A model generated the notes under the pieces. That model was not told the DNA's origin. It ran no database searches and worked only from the letters and a program-made list of their open reading frames with translations. From positions 72,750,698 through 72,814,697 of the forward strand of contig OW121855.1 in NCBI GenBank assembly GCA_933228895.1: a stretch of 64,000 nucleotides of DNA, in the 5' to 3' direction. The translations under genes were made by a program, and so were the position numbers. Positions 1-12,340 of the stretch are shown here, one piece after another; position 1 is the first letter of the stretch, and the number at the start of each line of letters is the position of its first letter. The stretch comes from Platycnemis pennipes. Its lineage: Eukaryota; Arthropoda; Insecta; Odonata; Platycnemididae.

Positions 1-128
1 TAGTAGCTATCTTGTGTACCGGAGTAAAGTGTCTTGATTTTTAGATACGAATTTTCGTGACCATATTTTCTCCCTTTTACATCCAGGAAAAATCAAAGCT
101 CCGCAACGAAAGTTAGTTAAGAAGAGTA

Positions 129-560
129 TCACACCTGGTGCTGAAAACCTGTGGTTCCGTTACCACTGTTAAATTTACGATTCACGTCATAATCCGTGTT
201 TCTACGCGCTCCCTTATTGTGCACGAAGTTGTAGCTATTTTTCATCAAAAGGAGAAGGCGATAAAGCTGTTTTAATGTTGTGGTGGAAGAGTTAATATTT
301 TTATCGTAATAAAAGTTATCTTGCCCTTCAACTTCAACGTTGGTTGCCGTCGTGTGAGCACTAAAAGAATTTCGTTTTTTTTCGCGACTGTACAGTTTTT
401 CGACATTTTTTCTTGTACGCAAATTTTTATTCTTCGGAAAAATCCTTCTACCTATATATAGAGGCCAAAATTTAATATTCAAAAGATTAGAAATAATCAT
501 ATGAATCCAGAATAGTATTTGCATTCCTATGGTCAAAAAATCGTCGTGTGTCGGAGACAC
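129..560 (-). other. Open frame of 143 codons, unrecognised
   Basis: The frame opens at a GTG; the first ATG is about 12 codons in, giving about 131 residues. It has a hydrophobic segment near the N-terminus and Asn/Tyr/Lys-rich composition typical of AT-rich noncoding DNA. No domain, splice pattern or Kozak context. Probably spurious, listed because it is the longest frame in the first kilobases. Confidence 0.12.
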
Positions 561-963
561 GGTCGCAAACCTTTAGACGGTAGAATATACCGCGTGTGCC
601 GTACGGCTACCTATGTGCTACGAAAGAAAATGAACTGATACAAATTAAATTTTTGTCACTTCACTATCTTGAATGCGATTGTGATAATTTTTTTAATGCG
701 TTTAGAATACATATACTGTGCTATTTTGTCTATACTCGAAATTTGTATAAATTAAATTACGATTAGATACTTAGTTTCACAATATTATCGCAACTATCGT
801 AATTATCCACTGTAATTAACTCAATATAGATTTTATTCAGTGGGAATTTTTCAACTACATGTCATTTAACGCACTATCAAAAAGTAGTTTGTGCACTCTA
901 TCTCCTATTAGAAAGCATAGCTCACTCCAGAGATATACCTAATAATTATAGCGCGCGCCCAAC

Positions 964-1870
964 TAGGGATGCCACATCGGCTAAAAAACATCAAGTGGTC
1001 AATATTTCGATGTTTATAAAAGTACTCACCACTCACTCATTATTCATCGACAAAAAACATCGATGTTTCGATGTATCGAGTTTTTATGCCATCATATCTG
1101 GGGCTAGGTATTATCACAGATGTATTAGGTATTATTCGTCAGAAATTTTGCATCTTCTTAAAAACTTGCAATTTTGAAAATTATTCGGAAATCTGACCTT
1201 ATTTAGTAAAATATTGATAAATATTACGCAAATATTTTTCCATTGAATTTATTTTTAATCATATAAAACATATCACTGTTTCATAATGAAATAAAGATAA
1301 ATAAACATAATACAACAAATAACACAATAAAGTGGGTGTACCTGTTCCCTAAAAATATTCTAAGCTTGGTAGTATAAAAAAAATCAAATTGAAAAACAGT
1401 GGGTTTTAAACGTTTAAACCTCCCAGTATCGGTAAGGAACACTCTTTGCTTAATATGCAGCGACCCCAACCTACTCCTGTTATCTTGCACCACCAAGTTC
1501 AGAGCTGATACAATCCTCTCAGAAGGTACTGATGTAGGAATGGCGGATCATGTTCTTGGAAGGCAACACTGGGATGAAAACATGAACGATTTTATACTTT
1601 GACTTGTTTCCCTACACGCGAACGATAGATGGCGTAATTATGGAAGGTTCGTTTGTATTCTTATGGCTTATGATAATCAGAAAAATGAATTATTGGTCAA
1701 CCAAAAACATTTATTATACCTCTCCGTTTCCTAAAACATCGCTGCGATGTTGAGTGTTTTGAAAACATCGAGTCGATTTTCCATCGATTGTCTTACCACT
1801 CGATATTTTCGATGTATCGGCAAAAAAACATCGAGTAGTCCGATACATCGATGTCGATGTGACATCCCTA
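964..1870 (-). mobile_element. Non-autonomous hAT-family DNA transposon, 907 bp, with 8-bp target duplication
   Basis: Imperfect terminal inverted repeats begin TAGGGATGCCACATCGGC on the left and, read on the minus strand, TAGGGATGTCACATCGAC on the right. The 8-bp direct repeat CGCCCAAC flanks the element at 956-963 and 1871-1878, the target-site length of hAT elements. Both ends also carry clustered CATCGATG-like subterminal motifs. Inside, on the minus strand, is a remnant of the hAT C-terminal dimerisation region. The element is far too short to encode a full transposase, so it is an internally deleted, non-autonomous copy. The intact ends and exact target duplication suggest moderate age. 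Confidence 0.88.
1430..1550 (-). pseudogene. hAT transposase C-terminal (dimerisation) remnant
   Basis: The minus strand reads a short frame with the order Ile-Pro-Thr-Ser, then PSERIVSAL, then RSRL, then a terminal VFL. This matches the hATC signature of a Ser-Glu-Arg-x-x-Ser motif followed by an Arg-x-Arg-Leu stretch and a final Phe-Leu. A stop codon lies just upstream of the motif and no other transposase region is visible, so it is a decayed fragment of the surrounding hAT element. Confidence 0.75.
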
Positions 1871-3161
1871 CGCCCAACGTCACAAATGTGCCAATTCACC
1901 CCCCACCCCCCCATTATTTTCCCTCCAGCTGAAGTAATAGGGTTCTCTATCTGTGTAAGGCATAACCTTAGTAGCTTTCTTTATCAAATCCTCGCTTAGC
2001 CGTGCATATTTTGTCGTTTAGAAGATATTTCAATTTCAAGCGTTTCATGAAAACGTAAAGCTCGACTATCTAGTGGAGGGGACTTATTGCTATCTTAAAT
2101 GATAAGGCATGTTTTAATTTCAATTTGTATCTTCATTTATATTTTGAAATAGCCATGTTGCAGAGTAGCTAAATTGAGAGAGCAAAATGAGGGAGGAATT
2201 TAGCGAAAGATTTTCCATCTGTTAGAATCTTAATGTAGCATTTCTCTCGATTTTTATTAATTTAATCAATGAAAAATTATTTTTTATCCAGGCTACTTAC
2301 TACCGCCTACTGCTTCCTAAAAGAAAGTGATTTAATCTTGTATAGTCCAATGATTTATGTTTCAAACTATTTTTTCACTATAGTTCCAATCGTTACCATA
2401 TATGAAGGACACAGTCTCTAGGGTATGTGGGATTATACCTTGTCCTTATTGCCCAAGAAATCTTAAGAATAGGGCTTAAATGAACTGATCACGAGAACCA
2501 AAAGCGCAATTTTCATGAATATATATGTGATAAACCTCTGATTATGAAAGGTTTCAAGCAATGAGAGAGGGACGCCAAGGGAGAATTTGGAAGGATATTC
2601 ATAAGCTGGGAGACACTGGGAGAAGAACTGCGCAGAGCTCTATCATCTACTCTTTATTCCTCGGTCCCAGAAACCCGTGGGTTTTTGGGAGGAAATGAGA
2701 CCATTCTCACGACGCGCAATGTTGCGGATTATTTTCAAACGGCAGGACAACCGACAAGGCCTTGGCTGTTGCTCTGTCAAGTGACGCCATCACAGCTTCA
2801 TGTTCAGCCTCATCTCGTCGCTATCGCCCAAAGCAACGACCTGTCCTCGTGACCACGACATTCGCTCGCTTGACAAGCTGCGTGTCTGGGATTTGAGGGC
2901 ATGTGAAAATCGTCTCTCGTCCCCCTATCACCAACTCTGGGTGCAATGAAATTTTCCCTCGCCAACCCCTTTCCCTATCTCGAATATTATCTTTCCACCC
3001 GTATTGCCTTGCCAAAAGTGACCTTGAATTCGTTCCTTAAATGAAAGAGATAATATACAAAGCTCATGGTCGCGTCGAAAAATATAATTCCCTCGTTTTC
3101 TTTTAAAAACAAATTATCTAAATGGTAACTAGCAATTTCCAGCCCACAAATAGTTAGGAAT
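1871..3161. other. No gene seen
   Basis: AT-rich on the left with a short C-rich run near 1902-1910; moderately CpG-rich at 2560-3020. No protein or repeat recognised. Confidence 0.5.
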
Positions 3162-3493
3162 GGGGTTGGTGTAGTGGTTTGAGCACTGGCCTCCTATCCC
3201 GAAGTCTCGGGTTCGATTAACGGCAGTAGCAGATTTTCCAGTGGCTAACCGGTCCCCACTTGAGTGCCTAGTAGAGGGAATTTCAGGTGCAGTACTCCGT
3301 CCAACGGTTGTGACGTTAAGGCGTGGTCCCCTTGGCGCTGTCGTTAAGAGTAGGCTAATGCCGACGCCGGGTTTCTCTCCATCCTTCCTCCGTTCCCTGA
3401 AAATTCCTGCCATTACCCAATTATAACCCACCCATCCAAAATGGCGCAAATGACCTCATCTGTCGGTCGCCTCCCCTGAATAACTAACTAACC
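3162..3493 (+). mobile_element. tRNA-derived SINE, family 1, near full length
   Basis: Head with a tRNA-like A box (GGTGTAGTGGTTTGAGCACTG) spanning about 21 bases from 3167 and B box GGGTTCGATTAA. The body has AGTACTCCGTCC, GACGTTAAGGCGTGGTCCCC and AAGAGTAGGCTAATGCCGAC, and the tail is (AACT)n. Best reference copy of the family in this window. Confidence 0.85.
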
Positions 3494-3512
3494 CTCCTTA
3501 GTGTGGAGGACA

Positions 3513-3712
3513 CATGAAATTCAGTACTCCGTCCGTTGGATAAGATATCAAACCGTTTGGCACCTATGACTAAGAGTAGGCTAATGCCGGTGCCGGATTT
3601 TTGTCCAATTTCTCTCCATTTTCTCATACATTCCTACCATTTTCCATGTCCACACAAATGGAAAAAAATAACTTTAGCTCTTTGTCGCCTCCTCCAAGTG
3701 ACTAATCTCTGC
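3513..3712 (+). mobile_element. SINE family 1, 3' part
   Basis: Begins at the CAGTACTCCGTCCGTTGGAT block and retains TAAGAGTAGGCTAATGCCGG, lying about 20 bp after the copy at 3162-3493. The head is missing. Confidence 0.75.
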
Positions 3713-3769
3713 CCTCGAATAGTTGAAGGATATATTCGCAATATCTGCGCTGGGTAAAAATTGCAAGAA

Positions 3770-6700
3770 AAAAGTCCAATAATGTAGAATATCTCCCAGA
3801 GGACCGCGGTTGTCATTCCTGCACTGAGCTAAAGAGATTAGCGGGAGACCCCGTGAAATGGAGAACTTCTAAAAACCAATCCCAGGGCTAAAATCTTAAG
3901 AATAATAAAGATCATTTTACGTAATACAGATGTCGTAACCAGAAGGTTACCACGAGATAAAAAGCTAGAGAATTTTTTTTTCCTTTTTATGGTAGAATAG
4001 TCATAACGTTGGAACAAATACATTGTACCATACACGATAAGGCTGAGACATTTGATGCATAAAAAGGCGTACGGTGTTCGTTTGTGGTAATGCCTGTTAA
4101 TCTCCCGGTTAATAGCTGTAGATGTCGATGTTAAGTATTCCAAATGATAAGATTATTACGCACCGTCTAATACAATCTTAAGATCGAGAGAGACAGCGTT
4201 CATGCCTGATGCGTGATACGAACAGGTTGCTAGGCAGGAGCGTATTCGACATAGTTACCGAGAACGGAGATTGCCTTAATGGAATGAGGAACTTTATAAG
4301 CTGTCTGTACAATTTTATTGACACCGTCCTTGGTTTTGGCATGGTGAGCCGATAATACGGCCAAAATCTCGTATAAGCGCAAATGAGAATTGTGGGAGGA
4401 AAAATTTAAGCATGGAGATGAGAGGGGGAAATTTTTTCAGGCATAACTGAAAAAAAGACTATTAAAAAACAAGAAACTAAGATTAAATATAAAGGAGTTT
4501 GTTGAGTCTGACAATGCCATGGAGTAAGTGAGGAGCGGAGGGTTTTATAACTATTCTAGAGCTATACAAAACTTTAATTTTCCTCAGGAATCTTTATATA
4601 CCTGGGCTATCTCATTATTTTTTGAGTATCATATCAACGTACCATCTTGAATAAGAGAATCTTGGCGCCATGCGCACATTTATGACTGCTTTATTGCGAG
4701 GTGATAAACCAAATTTGTCAACACATTGTTACTTGAAAGTTGAAAAAAATGTCGTAAAGAAGGAGGAAGTTAGGGAAGCTTTACTGTCTGAAGAAAACGG
4801 AAAGATTCCACGGGAAACAGGGAGGTTGTGGATATATTTTCTACCATTGACGTCATCGGAATTGAAGTTATACTCTCGGGAATGCTTGCCTCAGCCAGGT
4901 TTAACTTTGTGCTCACGTAATGAATTACATCGAAAATCTTTTTTGTACGATTTACTAAAGGCTTAGAACGAAATAATCTGTGAAAGATTCGGAAAAGTCT
5001 ACCATTTTTGAAAATGGTGCTCTACATCAGTATCTACAAACCTTTATTTTTCATGGCTTTCTAATTTCGGATGATGTTTCTTTTATAGAAAAACTAGATT
5101 CATTAAAACTTCAATTTCATAGTTCCCTCATTATTGCACCATTAATGGGTCCTGTTATCAGGTATTTTCCCTAAGAGAAATTGGATATTGTTATTGTAAA
5201 AAAAAATCTCTGCATAAAACCACATGAGTGCCATACGACGCCGCTTTCTGCCAAGCGTTTTGACCTAGGAGTCAATATGCATATCGTTGATTTTATTCAT
5301 CGTACTAAAATTTATACTAAAATGCTCGAAATTTGTCACCTGAAAGCTTTCATTTCTGTAAAAGTTCATGCCTCTCATCTGATTAAATGCTATCGGTGGT
5401 GCTAAATCAAATAATATTGAACCGTTCATTTTCGCAAAAATGCATCATTCAATTCCGAGTCCACTAACTTGTTCAAATTTTGCAATCCATTTGCAAAATA
5501 TTCAAATATTCTCCATATTCTTATAAAGTTTGTTGATTCAGATATATTTGATTTCATATTAACAGAGAATAAAATATGCTGACGGATTTATTTCAATACT
5601 TCAGGTGCCCGACTTTTTTCTCATCTCATAAATCAATCTTCTGAAGTAATGACTGGGCCAGTGCTTGTGTATTGCAAAATAAATATGAAAAAAGTCAATA
5701 CGTTATCTTTTGACGAAGATGACTTTTATTCAAATATATCATTTAGGATTTTTTATACCATTGCTTAAAATGATTTTTCGGAAAATATAAATCACATATT
5801 CCGTCAGAATAAAATAACATGGTATTGAATTAAATGCCCATTAATCACATATCCAACGGTTACGCCATATTTTCACTTTCCACCCTTCCCCAATGTTACC
5901 TCCCAAGCAATAAATAATTTTTCTTCTGCTGTCGCCTCTATCGGTCGGATTGAGTAGAGCCGTCTTTCCTCATACCATATTTATAAGTCGACCACCGTAA
6001 AAAGGGAGTGGCTTTCAGGTTCTCGGAAGAGCGTAGTCAGAAGATAAAGAGAATTTATGTTCATATCATCCCTAGCTTAGACATCCCTCGGCACGTATAT
6101 GAAGTAAACTGTCATATATCTGCACCTATAGTTTGAATGCAAATTCATCGCCCAACGTTTTTGGAAACCTTTTGTTATTTTTAATAAGGGTAGAATCATA
6201 CGATAGTTATCGCTTCAATTGTTTCGTTTTTCTAATTGATTTTAAGCAGCACATAACATACACTACTGTTGTAGTTTTGTTATTTTATTATAATGTTGCG
6301 ATATGCCTTTACCTTACGCCAACAGTCACATGGATAAGTTAACATTTCTCACACTATTAAAGCAAATATATCTTGTCACAGGAGGGATTCCTTCTTGTTT
6401 CGTGAAAAACACAATCCATCGCTGCAAGGACCAGACGGAGCAGACTACAAGACACGATTGTGCCGCTTAAGTCGATCAGAAAAACGAAAGCGATGAAAGC
6501 GATATATATCGTTTGTTACATAACGAGAAAAAGTTTTCCCTCGCCATCTATGGAAACCTTCTAGTGCTACATCCAAAACGTTGTACCGTATGCGGTTAGC
6601 CCTCTGTATTATAGTTCATGGTAGAATGCAATGGAGGATGCTTTGGCATGATAACCTATTGTTGAAAAATGAAGCCAGAATGGGGTGGCTGGATTGGATT

Positions 6701-7915
6701 AGGCTCCAATTACTCCGTACAAAACATTGCTTTTCATACGGCCTCTTTTGAAGACTGCATGTGCATTAAATCATTGATAAAAATGAAATTGTATCCAAAT
6801 GTACGATACTTATTTGGATCTTGTTTGGAAACTTGTGCACTTATTGTTTATTTGACGAATTTTAAAAATGTATTCCATTATTCATCTTACTACTCCATGT
6901 TTTATGGCATACCAAAGCAACTTCATCCGTACAAGTATCGCCAGTAGTAAGCCCTTATGACCGTGCCTACAAAGATGGCCGCTGGCTTCTCAAATCAGCT
7001 GCGGTGCCTCGCCCAGTAGATTCTTACCCCCTTGGATACTTTTTGAGCGCAGAATCCCTCCGATAATGCTAATACATACATTTTTCAGCTATAGCAAATA
7101 AACATGAATCGGATTGCCGAAGTAATGTGAGCAATTTTGAATCTCAACTCATCATCCTAAGTTAAGATCCTCTCAGGTTTAAAAATAGATAAAATTTTAA
7201 GTAGTCGGATAACCTTAAAATATTTTTCCGCGACCCAATCATTCGTTCATTTCCTGTAAAATAAACCCGGTAACAGCCATATTATTCCATGTGCAATATT
7301 TTAAACAGCAGTTGGTGTAAAATATATTAAAAATATTCCAGTGGTCGTACTGAGCTTATGCACCATAGTATAACGGATGTTAGGTCAATTTGTTTTCCGC
7401 TTATGCCCCTGGTGCGGAATCATATTCCCTTAAAAATCAGTGTGTGTGTTCAGATGTTCATAAACCTTAGTTCCTTTATTGGTCCAAAATAAAACCATGA
7501 ATGATTTGTGTAAGTAATAGTTTTTGGAGTTTGGCCAATGGTGAGGAATGGATTTCCCTGTGTACCAAGACAGATTCTGAGCTTAGTAATGTATTTGTTT
7601 GTGTACTTGATTTTTTTCTAAAGCGTCGCAATCTTTGGCATCTGAGGTTCTTCACCATTAATCTTCTCGCAATTCTTTTTCATGTCCGGAGTATAAAGTG
7701 AATGAGGCCATTATAATCTTGTCTTTCTTAGATTTTTTATTTTTTAGGCCGTAAATCTCAATCATCCACTTAAACATTAAGGCCTTAATCACAACTCTTC
7801 CATTTGCTGTAAGGAAATACGTAATGAAAGAACATGAATATGTCAACCAAAAACTCGCCAAGACTCACTCCCTCCTGTTGAAGGTGAAGAATTTCCTTCT
7901 GAATTGTGTAAGATG
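3770..7915. other. No gene seen
   Basis: AT-rich sequence with short frames only. I recognise no repeat family, RNA gene or exon apart from the small frame at 4670. Confidence 0.5.
4670..4966 (+). other. Small ATG-initiated open frame, unrecognised
   Basis: A 98-codon frame whose ATG has a fair context (GGCGCCATGCGC). It is rich in Lys/Glu in the middle and resembles nothing I know. No neighbouring signal supports expression. Confidence 0.15.
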
Positions 7916-8151
7916 GGGAGCGTGGTGGCCTAGTGGGTAGAGCGCTTGGCTACGAAGGCTCCCGGGTTCAAATCTGGGTGAAGCCTTTGGACGCCCCCGA
8001 ACGAAAAATCCTCGGAGTGCGAGGTGGCCCAGGGAAAGGAACTGGCCCCCCTACCCTGAATTTGTGAAATTCACACGCATGTGGCTGATCACGGGATTAG
8101 CTCTACTCTCGCCTATCAAATCAACCTTCGGGTTGAATCCCTGAGTGAGTG
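7916..8151 (+). mobile_element. tRNA-derived SINE, family 2
   Basis: tRNA-like head with A box TGGCCTAGTGGGTAGAGCG and B box GGGTTCAAATC, then an unrelated body. Near the 3' end is a TCAACC-TTCG-GGTTGA hairpin (8120-8137 approximately), followed by a (GAGT)n tail. The body differs from family 1. Confidence 0.8.
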
Positions 8152-8425
8152 ATTGTGCAAGATGCGGTTAATCATTCACTATCACCCACGTAGTGACCAG
8201 ATTAGCACGCTATAGTGGTATATGGGTTTTGCGCAATATTTCTTATTAGTATTAACACGAATAGGTGAGAAATGTATGGCCTAATGATTAAAATTTTGCA
8301 GGATTCTTAAATGAATGATTCGTATTTACTAATGCATTGATTGATTTATACATAAATGTATACAATATAAAGATAAAATACAGAAAGATTGATTTAAAGA
8401 TTGACAGAGTGACTAACGGAGCCTT

Positions 8426-8711
8426 ATGAAGAGTGGGAGAAAAGATAAGTCTGCTGAAACCCTAAAAAGAAGACGGGACAACCTAATCGGCCATATCTTA
8501 AAGACACCATGGCCTCATGGAGACAATCGTCGAGGGAAAAATGGACGGGAAGAATGGAAAAGGCAGGACTCGTATGAGATAAGTGGAACAGGTCGTGAAG
8601 GATGTGAAATGGATGAATTAAGTCAATATGAAGAGGTTGACTGATAGAAGAATCGAGTGGAGGGCTGCGTCAAATCAATCTTAAGATTGTTGACTGATGA
8701 TGATGATGATA
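8426..8711 (+). mobile_element. LINE 3' end (RTE/Jockey-like), 5' truncated
   Basis: The frame encodes KRRRDNLIGHIL, the hallmark RRRDxLIGHILR motif after the reverse transcriptase of a common arthropod LINE group. A degenerate basic stretch and an Asp/Glu-rich end follow. The element finishes in a (TGA)n microsatellite at about 8694-8710, typical of such LINE tails. It is the only clear LINE fragment found on the + strand, and only the last 290 bp or so survive. Confidence 0.75.
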
Positions 8712-9639
8712 TTTATATGTACGCATTGAACAACGTACATTTGTCAAATGTGCCATTATAATGTTGCAAACATGCGTATGATATTTCATTCTTCTTAAGT
8801 ATTTCAGTGTTTTGCCAATGACTTCTGCTGTCTAAATTCGGTAGAAAATAAAAAACTATTTCCACTGCATCATTACGATGATAGGCAGTAAATTATTGAT
8901 CAAAGAGTTGCGTAAAAACCGTCGGAATTCTGTATACAATTTTTTTACAATGGTGCATATGACCTCAGTTTCTGTTAAATTTTCCAATCATTGTTTCAGT
9001 GTCATCTGGAGTAAGAGAGTCACAAGTGCATTTCAAAAGGTGACCTTCTAAGTTTGTGAGTGTTAAAAATACGAGTGGCTCGTCGGCTATTCACAAAACA
9101 TTAAAAACGGAGACGCAGTTGGTCAAGTTTCCTATTGCAAACCGATGGAGGCATTAAACTTGCGCGAATCCACCATGAGCTTTCTCTGTAGGCTGCTAAA
9201 ATGCCTTCAAGCCATCATGAGTTTCCTTCGTTTAAACTGCCTTCGTTTTCCTGCCATTTGCTCCACCTGCTGTTCATCATTCAGTGTAACGCAAGGGTTT
9301 TATAGTTCACGTAATTACTTCCTCACTGCATGGTCAGCGTATCATTCTGGATCAGGGTCAGTATCATCTGGGTTGCCGTAAAGCGTGCACTTTCTTCTCT
9401 TTGACAGTTTAAAAAAAAATGGCCATCCACAACCTTCCGTTTTGCGGTTCGGAAAGTATTATTTTTTTATTCTTTCACTTCTCTTCTCAGCACACTAATC
9501 TTTCCCTCCTCCGTCTCCACAACTCCACATGGTGAAGTTTGAAGTCTGACCCGCACTTAAAGGCACTTCAGGGGCAGTGCAGTTGGGGTGAGATTGGAAG
9601 GCGAAGGAGGGACAGTGAAACGGGATTGATTTGGTAGTT

Positions 9640-9745
9640 TGCGTAATGGCTTTCCATTCTGCAGACCCACGTTTGAGTCCTGGAATTGGCAGAGTTTTCA
9701 GTGGAATCCTTGTCCCTTCTTAAGTGCAACTTGGAGAGAAGTTTG
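9640..9745 (+). mobile_element. SINE family 1, 5' part
   Basis: tRNA-like head (CGTAATGGCTTTCCATTCTG, then GTTTGAGTCCTGG) followed by GCAGAGTTTTCAGTGG, as in family 1. A separate antisense tail fragment of the same family, with GCACTTAAAGGCACTTCAG, lies just upstream at about 9545-9615. Confidence 0.55.
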
Positions 9746-10019
9746 AGTGCGATGCTCAGACGTAAAATTCGATGTTAATTTTAAAACCACTTGGTGCATA
9801 ATTTCTCTAAAAAATATGCCCGTTGGTCGTATCTTTTAATAGCAACAGCATTAATGAAATTTGGTAGAAAGCTAGCGTTGGCGTTAGCGCAGAGAGCACA
9901 AGATCGTTTATGCCAGTTATCCATGAATGCTGCATTCGGGTGTTTGTCGTTGTGCATTGCTAGTGGACAAAAGTTTCGCCTGCTGTCCTGCCGGAGTGCT
10001 CAGGTCAAGGTCCTCAGGT

Positions 10020-10150
10020 CATCACAGGTGACGTTGGGTAGCTTCCTGTGCCACTCGAAAGACCGATTTCACGCCACCCTCCAGTCGGGAGTGTACAATA
10101 TAAAGTGCAGTGATTTTGCGAAGTGCTATATTGGGCAGACGGTTGAACTT
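10020..10150 (+). pseudogene. Penelope-like element fragment: GIY-YIG endonuclease start
   Basis: The frame reads KDRFHATLQSGVYNIKCSDF then AKCYIGQTVE. This matches the SGVYxIxCxxCxxxYIGQTxR beginning of the GIY-YIG nuclease of Penelope-like retroelements. The second Cys of the usual CxxC is Phe here and the frame ends at 10207 without the rest of the domain, so it is a broken remnant. Upstream sequence to about 9800 is open but unrecognised. Confidence 0.7.
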
Positions 10151-10899
10151 AATAATTTTAATAATTTACTTAAAGTCAAGTTGTTTATCTACGAAAGAAT
10201 GCAATGAGAATAACTTATTAACTTCGGAAGTAATTGTGGTCGTTACTGTCCATGTGACTATTTAGCTAATATTTCCAAGCAAGACTCATTACAAATGGCA
10301 GAATCAATGAAATGTGAGCGGAGCTATTGGTCGAATTCCCGTACTTCCCGATAGGCATCAGGGGGTGATGGCAAGAAATAATAACAAGAAGGGAAGCTAA
10401 GAGGAAAGCTTTGTATGCCGTTACGCTCTCCATTGACGGTAAAACTCTCCATAGACGCTTCCTCTATCTCCCTTTCTATTTTTATCAGGGTTCCACCCAC
10501 CACAACAAATTTCAACGCCCCGGCATGGGAAATATTACTCAAAACCCATTTGAATCCGGAATTAAGAGCTTAGTCATATTTGTTAAGAGTCATATTTTCA
10601 ACATGCTTTCTCTATTTTTACAAATTGGAAGGGTTTTTACTCATATGAAATTGAGTCTGAAAGTTTTCTGCAAATGTCATCAAAGAATCAAGCTTTGCAA
10701 AAATGTTGTATCTTTTTTCTTAGAAGAGAGTCTGAATTTAGTATGGTCTATGGTACATATCCTAGCCTATTTGAAGTTTATGAATGACACCATATATTTT
10801 GTTATTATTTGAAAAATATTTTTTTTATATTCCATTCACGATAAAAATATATATTGTGTTGATTATTACTTTTGGAATGGCATATGTGTAACTTTTGGG

Positions 10900-11100
10900 T
10901 AGAATGAGGTTGGAAAACTGGATTTCCGGGTATCCAATCCCGGGTTAGGCCTTTGGATATGTAGCTAACCTCTAGCTGTGTCATTGTATGAGTGACAGAT
11001 CTCTTTCGAAAACCATGGATGGCACAGGGTTTAGTCTCAATCCATTAATGTGCGAATTCCACGCTCTTTTCAGCCTTAGTATTTAGTGAGCTCTGACCTC
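10900..11100 (+). repeat. Possible degenerate tRNA-derived SINE
   Basis: Contains ATCCCGGGTTAGGCCTTTGG, faintly like the head and start of the body of family 2, then unrecognised sequence up to the acceptor of exon A. Confidence 0.3.
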
Positions 11101-11326
11101 ACGTACGAGACTAAAAATTGAATTAAATACGACTTTATTTTGCAAATAATTTACAACATTTTCATCACTTTCCCGTTGAATGTCTACAGTTATACTCGGA
11201 TAGCTCTAAATATATCTTCCTTATATCATTGTAAGCTATAAGTTACTGAGTTTTACCACCCTGATTACTAAGGACTTATTTTTAATATAAAATTAATCAT
11301 TCTCTCCCCTCTTATCTCCGTAACAG

Positions 11327-11956
11327 CCGTCCAGTTGGGTAGCCAGTACAGCACGGAAGGTGGGAGCGTTCCGTCATCGAGTACTGTATTGGCGAAGGGG
11401 GGTAGTTCAGACCCCTTACCGGCCCACAAAACCCCGGCCGTCGCGCTGGAAGACGCCGAGCGCCGGAGGAGGGAACTGAAGCCGGGCCCCCCGCTTGGAG
11501 AGGGTGCTGCCTGGCCCCCGCCCGCTCGATCCCCCATCCTCTCCAACGAGGTCATCCCGAGGGAGGGCGAAGAGGACGAGGAGGACGAGGATGAGGACGG
11601 AGGGCCGCACTGCTCCTGCGGCCCCTCGCAGTTCCTCTGCCGATCCACTTGTCAGTGCATCCCGGCCGCCTGGCGCTGCGACGATGACGTGGACTGCGTA
11701 GAGAGTGCCGAGGACGAGGAACACTGCCCGTGGGGGCGGAGGCCTTCCATACTGCCTCCGGAGCCCTCGACGCCGCCGCCGCCTTCCGCGGACCCTTCAG
11801 GACGCAAGGCCCTGACCACCAAGGGATCAGCACCCGGGGATGACTGCAAGCACCTGTCACGCTGCCCCTCCGGTCAGTGTATCCACCGCTCTTGGATCTG
11901 CGACGGCTTCGACGATTGCGGAGATGGCTGGGATGAGGACAAATGCGAGGAAAGAG
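11327..11956 (+). CDS. Internal exon A: acidic linker plus two LDLa domains (partial gene)
   Basis: Internal exon of a secreted or membrane multi-LDLa protein. A pyrimidine-rich acceptor ending in CAG precedes 11327 and a GTGAGT donor begins at 11957. The exon is 630 nt (210 codons), enters with two bases of a split codon and leaves with one, so both borders are phase 1. Counting the split codon as residue 1, residues 2-92 form a low-complexity linker with an Arg-rich run and then an acidic run of Glu/Asp. LDLa 1 spans 96-134 and has eight cysteines (CxC at its start and CxC before the Pro-x2-Trp segment) instead of six. LDLa 2 spans 174-207 and has six cysteines and the calcium-binding pattern WICDG...DCGDGWDE. 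A Pro-rich spacer lies between them. The exon is far more GC-rich than the surrounding AT-rich intron. No signal peptide or start codon is present, so upstream exons must exist. LDLa identity is secure; the parent family (LRP, perlecan-like or other) is not. Confidence 0.9.
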
Positions 11957-12340
11957 GTGAGTGTGTACATCAATGTAGAAAGAACAGGAAACAGGCTCGA
12001 TATAAATATAATATGCTGCCGTATGCTGACGTTTATACTCTGGTCATAAGTGCACAACTGCGCAAGAAGTATTCACACGTTAACTAGGCGTATTTAATTG
12101 ACAGCAACCAACTTTATCAGCGCCAAAATAGAAACTCTCAGAGGGAAGAATGATTTCTTATTATAAACAGTAAGGAAATCTGATCGGTTGCTAGCATTTC
12201 CGTTCTTACGGCCATTGCGTTTTTTCATCCCAGAAAGATCACGGTTAAAGTATTAACAGTGTTTGCAAACCTAACATGTGATATTGATTTTTTGAAATTT
12301 TAAACATACTAGAGTTCATATGATTCCGGCGATATTTTGT

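Noticed and set aside
10411..10812. 133-codon + strand frame
   Set aside because: Starts at TTG, AT-rich Phe/Leu/Lys composition, no domain.
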